In this document: in pieces, positions 1 to 9,290 of the stretch
Numbering within the stretch: position 1 is the stretch's first letter
Layout of the letters: every line of letters begins with the position of its first letter
NCBI GenBank assembly: GCA_948567375.1
Contig: OX419755.1
Location: forward strand, 77,088,931-77,152,930
Reading direction: 5' to 3'
From: Lunularia cruciata
Lineage: Eukaryota > Streptophyta > Marchantiopsida > Lunulariales > Lunulariaceae
DNA length: 64,000 nucleotides
Made by a program: the position numbers and the translations under genes
Notes under the pieces: generated by a model
Database searches by the model: none
Seen by the model: the letters and a program-made list of their open reading frames with translations, nothing else
What the model was told of the DNA's origin: nothing

Positions 1-609
1 GGACACAGATAGGTGACATGTCAGCAAGCTCCACCCTTGGATTACTTACTTGGATGGGTGACCTGTCTGGTCTAGGTCCTATCTGGTTGGTCAAATGAGC
101 TTTGACCGGAGGGAATCTTTTAGGGAATCTTCCTGTAGGAATCTCAGAATCACATGAGTAAGGTACCGTTGGAAAGCTCTCGACGAGACAAACCAAGGGG
201 GGAGGGAAGGCCAGCCTTTCCTCTACTGGGGGGGGGGGGAATCTGCACATTTTCGAGGCCTAATTCATCCGTTTAGGCCTCCAAAATTGCCTTCAAAGAT
301 TTTAGGCATATTTCGGTTCCTACTCTATTAGTAGAAGTCCCCTTTTGGTGATACCTCTTTCTGATCTGTTTATTCCATCATGTGTAACATCCTTCTAGAT
401 GTTACCAACCCAATTCTCACCTTTAAATCATATGTCTAGCTATTGGTTCTAAGGTTCTCAAGTCTATTTCGGTTTCTGCCCTATTAGTAGAAGTACTCTT
501 TTGGTGATACTTCTATCTGATCTATTTTGACCATCATGTATAACATCATTCTAGATGTTACCAAACTGAATTTCACATCTACATCATATGGCTAACTCTT
601 GGTATTACA
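1..609 (-). repeat. Gypsy-1 3' LTR (partial at window edge)
   Basis: Aligns base for base with 5890-6488 apart from scattered changes. It ends at TATTACA (603-609), which is the start TGTAATA of the LTR on the minus strand. A run of about 12 G lies at 228-239. The half from about 311 to 609 is an internal tandem duplication with a period of about 156 bp (GTAGAAG at 331 and again at 487). Confidence 0.93.
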
Positions 610-624
610 GACCTCCCTCCTTTT
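610..624 (-). other. Polypurine tract of Gypsy-1
   Basis: On the minus strand the sequence AAAAGGAGGGAGGTC directly precedes the LTR start TGTAATA. This is the expected place and composition of the primer for plus-strand DNA synthesis. Confidence 0.85.
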
Positions 625-2329
625 AAGACGCAACGTCCTCGTTGTGCAATTGTTGCTCAAATGCTTGCACCAACACCGGTGCATGTGCCAAATTGGCAGC
701 GGGTTCCTAGGTTGCTTCAAAGAGGGGGTAACCTTTCCATTGTACTAGATATTCCACCCGCGGATGGTGAGTACCACGCATGCGCTTTTGGAGAATCCGC
801 TCCACTTCATATTCCTCTGTGCCATCAATGACTATCGGACAAGGTCGAATGTCCTGTGTGGAAGTACCTTGGCCTGATCGGGGAGCATATCTGCGTAATA
901 GGGAGACATAGAACACTAGATGTGTCTTCATGTGTGGTGGTAGCTCAAGGTGATAGGCCACAGCGCCGATGCGACGAAGAATCGAGAAAGGCCCAATAAA
1001 ACGAGGTCTAAGCTTACGAGATCCAACTAATGTGAGGTTGGTTGTCGATAGCCACACTTGATCTCCAACATTGAACTCCATGTGCCTATGGTGTGCATCA
1101 GCATACTGCTTTTTTCGATTTTGTGCAATCTGTAACTTGTGCTTGGCGCTCTCCACACCTTGTTGGATTCTAGAAACAAATGTGTTGACTGCATCAACCT
1201 TGGTAGTCACTGGACGGATCTTCATCAAGCTAGAAGGTGTGAAGGGATGCTCACCATACATGAGGAAGAACGGAGTGACTTGGGTGGAGGCATTCAATGA
1301 ATTGTTGTAAGCGAATTCCACCAACGGTAGCAGGGTGTCCCACCTCTCTTGCTCTTCTAAGGTGAAGCCGCGTAACATGTCTTCAATCGTGCGATTAGCC
1401 CGCTCTGTTTCACCATCTGTTTGTGGGTGGTAAGCTGTAGACATAGCCAACTTGGTTTTGAAGAACCCAAAGAGTGTTCGCCAAAACAAACTGGTGAATT
1501 GGGTGCCTCTATCGGTGATGAGTACTCTAGACAAGCCATGGTGAGCAAAGACTGCATCTAAGTATAGTTGAGCTAGTTGTGGAGCGATCACCTCTTTGGT
1601 GGTAGGACGTACATGAATCATTTTGCTGAGCCGGTCCACAAAGACCACAATGGAGTCAAACCCTGAGGTGGTCTTGGGTAATTCACAGACAAGATCCATA
1701 CTCACTTGTTCCCAACGTTGGGTAGGAGTGGGAAGAGGTTGAAGGAGCCCTGCAAGAGCTTGATTAGAAGCTTTGTTCTGTTGACAAAGTAGACAGCTAC
1801 GCACATAGTCCATCATGTCGTTGCTCATCTTGGGCCAATAGTAATGGCGCTTGACTGCCTCCAAGGTCTTGTCCACTCCGACATGAGCTGCAATGGCCGA
1901 ATCATGACATTCCGCTAGAATGGTCGTGCGTAATTCTGGGACATTTGGGATCCACAATCGGCCCTCCCGAAAGGTGAGTCCTTGGGTGCTGGTGACACCT
2001 TTGGACGATTGCACTTCTACAATTTGTGGATCAGTTTTTGTAGCAGCTAGAATCTCTTGCCAGAATTCAGGGTTAATCTTAACCTCTGCCGCCAAGTTGT
2101 TGGCCATTGGCATGCGGGTGAATGCATCTGCAAGTTGCTTCTTACCTTCCACGTAGGCGATTGTCATGTTGAAGCGTTGTTGCCACTCTACCCACCGAAT
2201 TTGGCAATGAGATGGATCCTTCTGCGTCTCGAGGTAGACTAGAGGTTTGTGGTCTGTCTCTACTACAAATGTCTTCTCGCTTAGGTAGTGCTTCCAATGC
2301 TTGGTTGCTAGAACGATGGCCAGCTCTTC
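623..2329 (-). pseudogene. Gypsy-1 pol, part 3: end of RNase H, integrase, chromodomain
   Basis: This is the last part of the polyprotein and is in the same frame as the two upstream parts. It starts with the end of RNase H (LADAFTR near 2120), followed by an HHCC zinc region (H and H near AAHVGVDKTL, then C and C in CLLCQQNKAS). The integrase catalytic triad looks intact: Asp in SMDLV, Asp in TDRGTQF and Glu in ERANRTIE. A C-terminal chromodomain follows (EEYEVERIL and VQWKGYP). A stop codon at 707-709 falls where chromodomains carry a conserved Trp; the frame then runs on to a stop at 623-625, just before the polypurine tract, which is probably the original end. Integrase itself (start about 1950, end about 1150) could still be translatable. 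Confidence 0.9.
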
Positions 2330-3019
2330 TCATTCTGTGGTGTGGTAGTTGCGCTCTGCCGGTAACAACTTTCGAGAGAAAAATGCAATTGGATGCCATC
2401 CGTCATGCCACTCTTGTTGTAGGACTGCTCCTATTGCTACGCCTGATGCATCCGTAGCCAACTTGATTGGACGTTTTGGGTCATACCACTTCAAGATTGG
2501 TGCATGTAGCAAGGCGGCCTTCAACTCTTGAAAGGCCAACTCTTGTGCAGTTCCCCATGTCCACTTCTTCCCCTTGCCAAAAAGTGCCCTTAAAGGCTGT
2601 GCAACCTTAGAGAAGTCCTTGACAAATCTACGATAGAATCCCGTCAACCCCAAGAAGCTCTTAAGTTGAGTCTGATCTTTTGAGGCACTCCATTTTTGAA
2701 TGACCTCTATTTTATCTGTCAATACTTGAATGCCCTCTGCACTTACTCTATGCCCTAAGTAGTCTACTTCAGACTTGCCAAACTCACACTTTGAGATTTT
2801 GGCGTACAACTGATTCTGTCTTAGAATCTGGAGGACCTCTCGTAGATGTTGTTTGTGTTCTGTCATCGTGCTACTATATACTAAGATATCATCCAAGAAG
2901 ACGATAGCAGACTTATCCAAGTATGGACGAAATATATCATTCATTAGGCTCATGAAAGTGGCAGGCGCATTGGTGAGGCCAAAAGGCATCACAAGATACT
3001 CAAAGTGGCCATACCTGGT
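2330..3019 (-). pseudogene. Gypsy-1 pol, part 2: reverse transcriptase palm/thumb and RNase H
   Basis: The frame carries the RT motif [12 protein letters not shown] followed by the catalytic FLDD box at 2888-2899, then the connection domain ([16 protein letters not shown]) and RNase H ([24 protein letters not shown]). Both RT aspartates and the first RNase H Asp are present. It is bounded by two in-frame TGA codons, at about 3020-3022 and 2330-2332. Both sit where related pol proteins normally have a charged residue, and the frame continues unchanged on both sides, so these are simple nonsense changes in what was a single pol reading frame. Confidence 0.9.
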
Positions 3020-4015
3020 TCAAAAGGCAGTTTTGTACACATCCTCCTCTACAATTTGGATTTGATTGTAACCGCTCTGCAAGTCCAGTTTGGTGAAGTA
3101 TCTCGCTCCATGGAGTTGATCAAACAGGTCATCCATGCGAGGTAAGGGGTATTTGTTCTTCACTGTTTGCTGATTGAGACCCCGATAGTCAATGCACATG
3201 CGCATTGTACCATCCTTCTTCTTCACAAACAAGACAGGGGCCCCATATGGTGATACGCTAGGTTGGATGAACCCTTTCTGTAGCATCTCCTCAATTTGAG
3301 TCTTACACTCCTCCAACTCATGAGGTGATAGGCGATATGGGGCCTTACAAGGAGGTGTCTTCCCCGGGAGTGTCTCTATTTTGTGATCTACTCGCCTTTT
3401 AGGTGGTAATCCTAAGGGTAGATCATCGAGAAAGACATCTTGAAACTCATTCACCACATTCTTCAATTTCTCAGGAATCTGTCCAGCGAGTTGTGCACTC
3501 TGGACTTCTCTTATTAGACCCAAAAAACATCTATCGGTCTTACAGACAGTTGTCGTCCCTACGACATATAGAGGCAGTTTTTGCCTGTGTGATTTTTCTT
3601 TAACCCCAATGATTGACCATTGGTGGGTTCTCACTACTTTCTTCCTCCAATCCACCATTGGGTTGTACTGCTCCATCCATGGCATGCCTAAAATTGCATC
3701 ATAACGGGCTAAGTGTATCACTCGCCACTCAATTGCTTCTTGATATTCTCCTACAGAGAGGGTTACCCGTCTAGGTAATGATTCAATCCTCTCTGTTTGC
3801 CCATTTGGTAACTCTACTTCTTCACTTCCATCTCTCTCTAGATCCATTCCCAAGCTTATTGCAACAGAGCAAGACAAGAAATTCTCTGTTGCTCCCGGAT
3901 CTATTAATACTCTCACTTGATTACCTTCTAGGATTCCATTCACGACAATCAATTGTGAGGTTGCCTTTCGGAATCTTTGCGCATTATTCTTCTTCCTTCC
4001 CTCGCTTCTCTACTT
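3020..4015 (-). pseudogene. Gypsy-1 pol, part 1: aspartic protease and RT N-terminus
   Basis: The protease active site reads [17 protein letters not shown] in place of DSGA is common in chromovirus proteases. A long linker and the start of RT follow, with [16 protein letters not shown], the fingers motif [11 protein letters not shown] and the palm motif [11 protein letters not shown]. The open stretch begins near 4010, after a TAG in this frame; the first ATG-like start is not obvious, as expected for a gag-pol fusion. Relative to gag the frame is shifted by -1, so pol expression would need a frameshift or an ancestral joining of frames; I could not identify a clear slippery site. Confidence 0.88.
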
Positions 4016-4047
4016 CCTTATTGAGCCAGTAAGGCCACGAGGTACAT

Positions 4048-5169
4048 TTACTGGCAATCTTTGTTTTCCGAAGTGGTTTCCACCTCCTTTTCTTCAATGT
4101 GCCTCTCCATGTTGTTCAAAGATTGCCTGTACGGAGTCCGAGGGCCTCTAGGGAAACGAGTGCGACAATTGGTAGATATGTGCCCAATACGGCCACAATT
4201 GTAACAACGGCGTTGTTCTCCTCGAGTCCCTTCTCCTCGAGTCCCTTCTCCTCGTGGGACTCCATCTCTTTGTTCTTCTACCCGTCCCCGCTCTCCTTGA
4301 AGCGGCCGTGCTCCTCGATCCCGGCATCGAAGGTTGCCCAATTCCATCGGTATTGGTCCACCCATGTGTGGCATTTCTGCCCGATAATGTTGAGGTGGAA
4401 CTACTCCTTCACCTCCACCTAATGCTCCAGCTATTCTCTGCGCACAAGCAATAGCTTCAAATACCGTGCGAGGGTTTTGCACCATGACTTCTTGGTGAAT
4501 CCGCTCTTTCAACCCTCGTTTGAAATTGTCGAGAGCCTCTGCTGGACTCATGTCGGTAATTGCGACTTGTAGATCCAAAAATGCCTCCACATACTCTTGT
4601 ACGCTATTCTTCTGTCTCAATCCCCATAGTCGGGTTCGAGCCATCTGCACAGAATCCACCAATTGGAAATTCTTGAGTAGTCCTTCTTGCATTGCTGTCC
4701 ATGTGACCTCCCTTCTCTCTGCCAGCATGGATCGTTCCCAAGCATCATACCATGTGAGGGCTTTATCGGTCAAGTACCCACATGCAAACACGCCTGCAAC
4801 ATGCTCTGTGATTTCTGTTGAGAACAATCGAAAATATCGATTCATTCTCGAGATCCAATTCTCCACTACTCCCATCGTACGCTGCCCCTTGTAAGGCTCA
4901 ATGTTGCAGGTCTTCTTCATCCGGAGTAGCAATGTGGCTTCATCGTTGATAGGGTTCGTAGGCACGGGTGCCTCTCCAAGTACTTCAATCGCAAGTACTG
5001 GGTTTTGAGACGGCTCTTCTTCTTGCATGGCTTGATCGTTCCTGAGGATCTGCACTTGACTTTGCAATGTCTCCATGATCATCTTAATCTCTCGAAATTC
5101 ATTCAACATCCCTTGCATTCCTTGCACCAGCTCTTGCAATTGCGGATCCATGGTTCCTGCAACACCCAA
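4048..5169 (-). CDS. Gypsy-1 gag (capsid/nucleocapsid)
   Basis: Gag forms the virus-like particle in the cytoplasm and binds element RNA. The 373-residue frame is intact. It has a short N-terminal helical region, the retrotransposon gag domain in the middle (conserved pattern W followed by F, then RLWGLRQ and VQEYVEAF at roughly residues 180-200), a basic Arg/Gly stretch containing short tandem RGEGT repeats, and a zinc knuckle CYNCGRIGHISTNC at about residues 322-335 with all four ligands. The ATG at 5169 is the first in frame after the leader; gag is separated from the leader ORF by about 220 bp. It ends at TAA 4048-4050, ahead of pol in a different frame. Confidence 0.9.
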   Translation of the reverse strand: MGVAGTMDPQLQELVQGMQGMLNEFREIKMIMETLQSQVQILRNDQAMQEEEPSQNPVLAIEVLGEAPVPTNPINDEATLLLRMKKTCNIEPYKGQRTMGVVENWISRMNRYFRLFSTEITEHVAGVFACGYLTDKALTWYDAWERSMLAERREVTWTAMQEGLLKNFQLVDSVQMARTRLWGLRQKNSVQEYVEAFLDLQVAITDMSPAEALDNFKRGLKERIHQEVMVQNPRTVFEAIACAQRIAGALGGGEGVVPPQHYRAEMPHMGGPIPMELGNLRCRDRGARPLQGERGRVEEQRDGVPRGEGTRGEGTRGEQRRCYNCGRIGHISTNCRTRFPRGPRTPYRQSLNNMERHIEEKEVETTSENKDCQ

Positions 5170-5392
5170 TTGCTAACGTCTACTTCAATACAGAGTCAAT
5201 ATAATCACTCTGGAAGGCGCATGAACTATTGGAACTACCATTGGGACCTCAGAAGCTATCACTCATTGATAATACTCCTCACCAAAATTCCTAACCACAA
5301 AATCTCTAAACATCAATTTTGGCCTCACTACATAACGGATTTCTACTTGAGTGTTGAAAGGGAGAGGATTTGGGACATTCATATCCATATTA

Positions 5393-5614
5393 TCATAATA
5401 GAATGTAGATCGTCAAATCCCACTCTCTGTCATATATCACCATAGGTAGAATCACCGGGTTTGGTGAGTTCATCACTCTATCCATGAATTCCGCACCAAA
5501 GTGATAAACTAGCGATACTCTCATCTGCTCACGTTGGATGTACATAACCTTGATGTGGAATGGGTTTGAGAATGGAAAGCTAGGTGCGGGAAATTGTCCC
5601 CCCGGCACATCCAT
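5393..5614 (-). CDS. Gypsy-1 leader ORF, small conserved protein (unknown function)
   Basis: A 73-residue frame lies between the PBS and gag, starting about 130 bp after the PBS. I do not recognise the protein. It has a Pro/Phe-rich start and a short conserved core: HFGAEF in the middle and ILPMVIYDREW near the end, finishing in hydrophobic residues. The same core occurs at the same place in Gypsy-2 (HFGQDF and VLPMVTYGERW, 6743-6967) and, more diverged, ahead of Gypsy-3 gag (32225-32458). Conservation at protein level across three lineages argues that it is or was translated. No signal peptide or zinc motif is visible. It may be a separate short protein or a control ORF in the 5' leader. Confidence 0.75.
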   Translation of the reverse strand: MDVPGGQFPAPSFPFSNPFHIKVMYIQREQMRVSLVYHFGAEFMDRVMNSPNPVILPMVIYDREWDLTIYILL

Positions 5615-5741
5615 CCCATCCGCTCTCTAAAGTCCTTCCTAAGTCTAGCGATTACTCTATGTTCTCCACCTCAAATTACTCAGTTTTAGTAGTTCGTGCT
5701 ATTCCAAGAGGGGTGATCCACTCTCTTGGACTAGAACACTC

Positions 5742-5753
5742 GCTCTGATACCA
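5742..5753 (-). other. Primer binding site of Gypsy-1 (initiator Met tRNA type)
   Basis: On the minus strand TGGTATCAGAGC begins one base after the LTR end. This is the standard plant PBS matching the 3' end of initiator methionine tRNA, and it fixes the element orientation and LTR border. Confidence 0.93.
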
Positions 5754-5754
5754 T

Positions 5755-6488
5755 TGTAATACTCCGAGGACAAGAGAAGAGAGAAAACACAGATTGCACA
5801 CTCAAACCTTTGATGCCCCAAGGGAGCACCTTCTCTTTATTATAGAGACAAAGAGGATCTCCTCCAAGGAAGCTCCACCATAGGATTAGGGACACAGATA
5901 GGTGACATGTCAGCAAGCTCCACCCTTGTATTACTTACTTGGATGGGTGACCTGTCTGGTCTAGGTCCTATCTGGTTGGTCAAACAAGCTTTGACCGAAG
6001 GGAATCTTCTTGTAGGAATCTCAAAATCACGAGTAAGGTACCGTTGGAAAGCTCTCGACGAGACAAACCAAGGGGGGAGGGAAGGCCAGCCTTTCCTCTG
6101 TTGGGGGGAGGGGGGGGGGTTTTGCACATTTTCGAGGCCTAATTCATCCGTTTAGGCCTCCGAAATTGCCTTCAAAGATTTCAGGCATATTTCGGTTCCT
6201 ACTCTATTAGTAGAAGTCCCCTTTTGGTGATACCTCTTTCTGATCTGTTTAGTCCATCATGTGTAACATCCTTCCAGATGTTACCAACCCAATTCTCACC
6301 TTTAAATCATATGTCTAGCTATTGGTTCTAAGGTTCTCAAGTCTATTTTGGTTTCTGCCCTATTAGTAGAAGTACTCTTTTGGTGATACTTCTATCTGAT
6401 CTATTTTGACCATCATGTATAACATCATTCTAGATGTTACCAAACCGAATTTCACATCTACATCATATGGCTAACCCTTGGTATTACA
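5755..6488 (-). repeat. Gypsy-1 5' LTR
   Basis: 734 bp bounded by the perfect 7-bp terminal inverted repeat TGTAATA/TATTACA with TG...CA ends. It contains the same internal duplication of about 156 bp as the other copies, here within 6189-6488, at the U3 end in element orientation. A likely TATA box lies on the minus strand at 5835-5844. The five bases after it, ATTGC at 6489-6493, would be one target-site copy; the other lies left of the window. Confidence 0.93.
5835..5844 (-). promoter_or_regulatory. TATA box in Gypsy-1 5' LTR
   Basis: Minus-strand TATAATAAAG lies about 80 bp before the end of the LTR, a plausible promoter position for the element transcript. It is also present in the solo LTR near 45733. 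Confidence 0.5.
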
Positions 6489-6729
6489 ATTGCATGCAAG
6501 TAAGTGACTTCTAGAAGGAAGCTTCTTGAGAAGCTTCGTAGTTAACTTGGCATGCACTCCAAGAAAATGGCTCAAGGAAAATTCTTGAGAAGCTTCTCAA
6601 GGGCCTTTTATGCTCCCTATAAATACAAGAGCCAAAGCTCATGCTAGGCATTTGGAGTTTTCCACATTCAAGTATCCCAATATGAGTTTCCATCCTCCTA
6701 TTTCTCTCCTTGGCCTCAATCTTTTTACA
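6489..6729 (+). repeat. Gypsy-2 5' LTR, 3' portion only
   Basis: Matches 11729-11971 of the 3' LTR, including repeated AAGCTTCTTGAGAAGCTTC-like blocks, the TATA box and the end TTTTTACA. It begins abruptly at the Gypsy-1 border. A TATAAATA box lies at 6618-6625. Confidence 0.9.
6618..6625 (+). promoter_or_regulatory. TATA box in Gypsy-2 LTR
   Basis: TATAAATA preceded by CTCCC, about 105 bp before the LTR end; the 3' LTR has TATAAAG at 11859. It lies downstream of the heat-shock-element-like blocks. Confidence 0.6.
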
Positions 6730-6730
6730 T

Positions 6731-6742
6731 TGGTATTAGAGC
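6731..6742 (+). other. Primer binding site of Gypsy-2
   Basis: TGGTATTAGAGC, one base after the LTR end, differs at one position from the usual initiator Met tRNA site TGGTATCAGAGC. Confidence 0.88.
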
Positions 6743-6967
6743 ATGAATAAGATGGACAGAATTTATGGACCACCAAATCCACTTCCACCAAACCATTGGG
6801 ATTTTTGTGTCCAAGTACTACCCAAGCATCATTTCAAGCAATTCATCACTTCACACTTTGGACAAGATTTTCTGTATATGATCACCATATCTGAGGAACC
6901 CTTAGTACTTCCAATGGTAACTTATGGAGAACGGTGGACGTGCTACTTTTATGTGTTAATAAATTAG
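6743..6967 (+). CDS. Gypsy-2 leader ORF, homologue of the Gypsy-1 leader protein
   Basis: A 74-residue open frame starts right after the PBS and ends about 35 bp before the gag ATG. It aligns with the Gypsy-1 leader protein: a Pro-rich start, HFGQDF (against HFGAEF), then after the same spacing VLPMVTYGERW (against ILPMVIYDREW), then aromatic/hydrophobic residues. The frame is still open although gag and pol of this element are full of stops; at this length chance cannot be excluded. Function unknown. Confidence 0.72.
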   Translation: MNKMDRIYGPPNPLPPNHWDFCVQVLPKHHFKQFITSHFGQDFLYMITISEEPLVLPMVTYGERWTCYFYVLIN

Positions 6968-7000
6968 ATAGATTAGGGGTGGTGTGATAGAGTAGCAACC

Positions 7001-7838
7001 ATGGCAGCAATGGCCGATGTTATCCTTGCTATGTAGCAACAAATTGGGCACCTTACTTGATTATTGGATGAACGTGATCTTTGACGATAATAGCACGTAG
7101 AGAGAGTACCAATTTGAGAAGGAGAAGAGGAAATCCAATTCTCTAAACCCAAGGTATTTGAAGGCAAGAATCTTTCGAGTGTAGTGGAGAATTTTTTGTT
7201 TGATTGTGAATGTTATTTTGAAGCTACCAATCTACAAGACGAGCAAAAACAAATTCTTTTGGCTTTAGCCAATTGGATGGAGTAGCAAAGCAATGGTAGA
7301 GATTCCAAGTGGAGCAAGCAGAATGCCAAATTTTTGATCCAATTTTGATGTAGGTAGAATTCAAGAGTGCAATAATTAATTGGTTCCAAGTTATAAATGC
7401 CACACGAGCTGCACAAGATAGGTTGGCAAAATTAAAACAGATTGGTTTTGTAAGAAGTTACATCAGGCAATTCCAAAACACCATCATGCAAATTCTAGAT
7501 ATCATGGAAAGTGAAGCTATGGATCAATTTGTGAAGGGCTTGAAGTCAAGAACCAAATTAGAGGTAACCATACAAGAGCCACAACACTTGGAGGAAGCCA
7601 TGTGGTAGGCCAAACATTTTGATTCCTTGGTTGCAACAACTTGGTCTTGACTCAACCTCCACAGAACCTACCAATACACTACACTTGGGTGGAAGAGCCA
7701 GCATCAATAGAGATTGATGCCATTCAACAAAGACCACTTGGCACTACAAATAGAGAGAAACTACAACAAAAAAGTGGTTGTTTTTATTATCGCCAATTGG
7801 GACATTGCATTGCTGAATGTCCACTCAAGAAAGAGTGA
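7001..7838 (+). pseudogene. Gypsy-2 gag, degenerate
   Basis: Begins MAAMADVI at 7001 and can be followed through several stops and frame changes. Recognisable parts are an EREYQ stretch near 7100, a helical segment at 7423-7608 (RLAKLKQIGFVRSYIRQF in gag style) and a zinc knuckle near 7780-7820 reading CFYYRQLGHCIAEC, in which the second Cys ligand is replaced by Tyr. The segment at 7641-7838 is still open and ends at TGA. It was a nucleocapsid/capsid gene and now cannot give a full product. Confidence 0.82.
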
Positions 7839-7959
7839 CCTTGACAAGTTGCCTAGATGGAGTTTGTAGAGAAGAATGATCAGGGAAAGAAGGAATCCCA
7901 ATAGAAGATTTTGAGCCATCTTCTGAGAGCTTGATTAATTCCAATAGGATTGAAGGCTC

Positions 7960-8300
7960 AACCTATGCAAGTTTGCTTCACTTGCAAGGTATGATATCTA
8001 GTTGGGGTTGTAAGATATTGGTTGATTTTGGAAGTTCAAAGAATTGAATGTTTATGCAAGTAGCAAAGGAGTTGGGTATTCTTATCAAGCCAGTAACTTG
8101 AAGAAGATTGATGATGGCGGATGGTAGAAAAGGTTCTACATTCCATACCTTACATCCTATTACCTTCAAGAATGGGAAGGAGTATTTGGAGTGTATGAGG
8201 TTTGTAGTGGTACCTCTACACTATAATATCATTCTAGGTCTACCTTGGCTTGAACGTCACAAGGTTCAATTTGATTGGACTCGATGACAAATTCAAGTAT
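7960..8300 (+). pseudogene. Gypsy-2 protease remnant
   Basis: The active-site region reads ILVDFGSSKN at about 8015-8045, where D-S-G-S is expected, so the residue after the catalytic Asp has changed. Downstream, the stretch near 8225-8265 reads NIILGLPWL, the usual I-L-G-x-x-W-L element of these proteases. Stops interrupt it. Confidence 0.75.
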
Positions 8301-8374
8301 AACATCAAAGTAGGAATTTCCAATTAGGTTGTTTGGCACCTTTGAGTAAGACACCTAACAAAAGTCACTCCCAG

Positions 8375-8554
8375 GATGGGAAGTTTATCGAGAAGGTAGG
8401 CATAGAGTAAGCCTTGAAGGGAGATGAGTCCCAAGATAGGAAGTTTGCTAGGAAGGCAACAATGGAACAAGCTTTGAAGAGAGATGAGTCCTTAGATGGG
8501 AAGTTTGTTAGTGAAGCAACCATAGAGCAAGCTTTGGAGGAAGATAAGTCTATG
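8375..8554 (+). repeat. Three 60-bp tandem repeats inside Gypsy-2 pol (20-residue units)
   Basis: Units start at 8375, 8435 and 8495, each beginning GATgGGAAGTTT. In one frame they encode DGKF/DRKF, then a Glu/Ala-rich ALK or ALE stretch, ending DESQ, DESL or DKSM. The exact 60-bp period keeps the reading frame. They lie between protease and RT. Gypsy-1 lacks them. Confidence 0.85.
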
Positions 8555-8639
8555 TTCATGGTGTGGATCAAGCAGATTGCACAAGGATAATTTGAGGAGG
8601 GCCAAGAGCCTCATCAAGCAATAATTGATCAGATATTTC

Positions 8640-9290
8640 AAGAATTTGCGAACGTGTTTCTGGATGATCTGCCAAAGGGATTACCCTTCAACCGTGGTAT
8701 GCCCTTCAAGATTGAGTTATTGCTAGGGAGTACTCTAGTGAGTAGACCAATCTACCGGCTCTCACCAAAGGAGTTGGAGGAGTTGCAAACAACACTTATA
8801 TAATTGTTGGAGAAGGACTTCATACAACATAATACCTCTCCTTGGGGAGCATCGGTATTATTTGTTCCAAAGAAGGATGGAGGATTTCATTTTTGTATTG
8901 ATTACCATAGGTTCGATAAGCAAACAATGAAGAATGCATATCCTTGACCTTGGATCAATGACTTGCTTGATCAATTCAATGGAGCACAATAATTTTCCAA
9001 GTTGGATCTTTGCAGCAGCTATTAGCAAATCCCTATGATAGGGAGGATGTGCAAAAGACTGTCGTTTGCACAAGGTATGGGTGTTTTGAGTAGAGAGTTC
9101 TACCTTTTGGGGTCACTAATGCTCTAGCAGTCTTTATAGATCAGATGCATCTAGTGTTGGATGGACTATTGGATTGGTACATGGTGGTGTTCTTGGATGA
9201 TATCTTTATCTATAGCAAGATAGAGGCAAAACACGTGAATCACGTGCAAGAAGTCCTAAGACGACTATGACTATGGAAATTTTATTGCAA
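8640..9290 (+). pseudogene. Gypsy-2 reverse transcriptase, degenerate
   Basis: Contains the linker motif NVFLDDLPKGLP near 8650, [16 protein letters not shown] near 8835, the fingers motif CIDYHRF near 8895, and the catalytic box FLDD at 9190-9201 in VVFLDDIFIYSK. Several in-frame stops (for example near 8940 and 9090) and frame changes break it. The catalytic Asp pair survives. Confidence 0.85.

Larger units (their letters stand above)
1..6488 (-). mobile_element. Gypsy-1: nearly complete Ty3/Gypsy chromovirus, minus strand
   Basis: Read on the minus strand the order is 5' LTR (5755-6488), PBS (5742-5753), leader ORF (5393-5614), gag (4048-5169), pol with protease, RT, RNase H, integrase and chromodomain (about 4015-623), polypurine tract (610-624) and 3' LTR (609 to beyond the window start). 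The domain order PR-RT-RH-IN plus a C-terminal chromodomain defines a chromovirus. About 135 bp of the 3' LTR lie outside the window. By hand the two LTRs differ at about 15 sites, nearly all transitions, plus a few indels over about 600 aligned bases, so the insertion is young relative to its neighbours. The bases after the right LTR continue as the Gypsy-2 LTR, so this element landed inside that LTR. Pol is closed by a handful of stops with no large deletion. Confidence 0.93.

Noticed and set aside
4040-4070. Possible -1 slippery site at the gag-pol junction (GGAAAACAAA)
   Set aside because: It does not fit the X XXY YYZ pattern in the gag frame.
5840-6155. ORFs on both strands within the Gypsy-1 LTR
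   Set aside because: They fall in non-coding LTR sequence and are not conserved between the LTR copies (frames differ by indels).
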